Assembly (NCBI RefSeq): GCF_000971975.1
Contig: NZ_LAQO01000017.1
Location: 1-64,000, forward strand
Length of the DNA stretch: 64,000 nt
Origin: Paenibacillus algorifonticola
GTDB lineage: Bacteria; Bacillota; Bacilli; Paenibacillales; Paenibacillaceae
Direction of reading: 5' to 3'
Shown one piece after another: positions 63,368 through 64,000 of the stretch. The position numbers and the translations under genes are program-made. Numbering within the stretch: position 1 is the first letter of the stretch; each line of letters begins with the position of its first letter. Below the pieces are notes generated by a model. It was not told the DNA's origin, made no database searches, and saw only the letters and a list, made by a program, of their open reading frames with translations.

Positions 63368-64000
63368 CCTCGCTTCGTATTCTCTTTCATATGATGAAAG
63401 CTGACTATTTCGAAAGGGTTCGAAGCTACAGCTTTTTGATTACAGTGCTGCTATCGATTTTTTTCGTGTATAAGTACATTCCTTCAAGTGATGAAAATTA
63501 CGTAACCTTATCGTTACAATCTATACGCGGCCTATATAACTCCGCATGGGTCGGTAGTGGAATCGCGGTATTAGCATCTATGCTATTAAGTCTTCCGGCG
63601 TTCTTTCTAGTGAAAAATGCGATAGAACGAGATGTGCAGACTGGGGTGGGACAAATCATCGCGACGACCCCGATTACCAGGTGGATGTACACCATGGGTA
63701 AAATGTGGAGCAACTTCGTTTTCTTGATGTCTATCGTTGCCGTATTAATGGTATCTGCGCTTGCCATGCAACTGATTAGAGGGGAAGATTATGCGGTTGA
63801 TTTTGCAGCATTATGGCTTCCATTTATGTATTCGACATTGCCAACGATGGCTTTGGTGGCTTCAATTGCGATCTTTTTTGAAGCCGTACCTTGGTTGCGT
63901 AAGGGATTGGGCAATTTAATATATTTTATGATATGGATCTTTTCGCTGATTTTTTCGACTAAGGCAACTCATTCCAACCAGGATATGTTCGGAATCTCAC
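63364..64000 (+). CDS. ABC transporter permease (runs off the window)
   Basis: At least 212 residues, open to the window end. Opens 'MTSLRILFHMMKADYFERVRSYSFLITVLLSIFFVYKYIP', with helices about 24-41, 72-91, 120-142 and 160-185. Probably an ABC-2-type permease for the ATPase before it. The gene continues beyond base 64000. Confidence 0.85.
   Translation, partial: MTSLRILFHMMKADYFERVRSYSFLITVLLSIFFVYKYIPSSDENYVTLSLQSIRGLYNSAWVGSGIAVLASMLLSLPAFFLVKNAIERDVQTGVGQIIATTPITRWMYTMGKMWSNFVFLMSIVAVLMVSALAMQLIRGEDYAVDFAALWLPFMYSTLPTMALVASIAIFFEAVPWLRKGLGNLIYFMIWIFSLIFSTKATHSNQDMFGIS

Overview
The window looks like a chromosomal segment of a Paenibacillus-type member of the Bacillota, close to the replication origin. 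The order yybS-gdpP-rplI-dnaB-purA, then walR-walK-yycH-yycI-walJ-htrC, then yyzF and rlmH is the conserved Firmicute block left of oriC. The LysM-G5-M23 endopeptidase upstream of walR and the TTG/GTG starts behind strong Shine-Dalgarno sites also fit Paenibacillus. I saw no rRNA, tRNA or CRISPR array.

Layout. 1-0.9 kb: the 3' end of a polymorphic toxin (deaminase domain) and its immunity gene. 1.5-6.6 kb: housekeeping genes (YjbR, CorC-like, DUF1836, DUF4870, LCP, CBS). 6.8-24.8 kb: the conserved core, i.e. c-di-AMP hydrolysis (GdpP), ribosomal L9, replicative helicase, PurA, and the WalRK cell-wall system with its regulators YycH/YycI, WalJ and HtrC. 24.9-32.5 kb: an insertion between yyzF and rlmH holding a SIR2-domain gene (likely defence), a Fur-controlled siderophore uptake operon, and an amino-acid permease with homocysteine S-methyltransferase. 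32.7-33.2 kb: rlmH.

Everything after rlmH is accessory. The main discovery is that the last codons of rlmH (encoding RGEPYHK-stop) recur as non-coding copies at about 34.24, 36.52, 45.54, 46.19, 53.58 and 58.08 kb. The first five are flanked by conserved inverted arms (CTTGCCGTTACAGACAG before the core, CGGCAAGTTTTT after it), with loss in the right arm of the fifth. This is the architecture of staphylococcal SCC elements, which insert at the same 3' end of rlmH (orfX). The copies cut 25 kb into self-contained modules: (1) a stalk-domain secreted protein; (2) a zinc-less oxidoreductase and a broken TetR gene; (3) a lectin, a 2006-residue surface adhesin and its class B sortase; (4) one unknown gene; (5) a DsbA-like protein, MBL hydrolase, NTF2-like protein, MalT-like regulator and DoxX/HxlR pair; (6) a TetR, MFS pump, luciferase-like monooxygenase and esterase; then (7) a NUDIX fusion, MerR-methyltransferase, flavin reductase and ArsR, ending near a half-copy of the repeat at 62.05 kb. 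No recombinase gene is visible in the window. The array is littered with remnants (ABC ATPase, MBL hydrolase, phosphotransferase, IS3 tail), as expected of a long-used integration hot spot.

A second, unrelated dispersed repeat (about 100 bp, two hairpins) lies in four intergenic sites of the core region only. Sites that could be read: a WalR box before the LCP gene, a PurBox pair and promoter before purA, a Fur box before the siderophore genes, and a textbook 19-bp-spacer MerR promoter.
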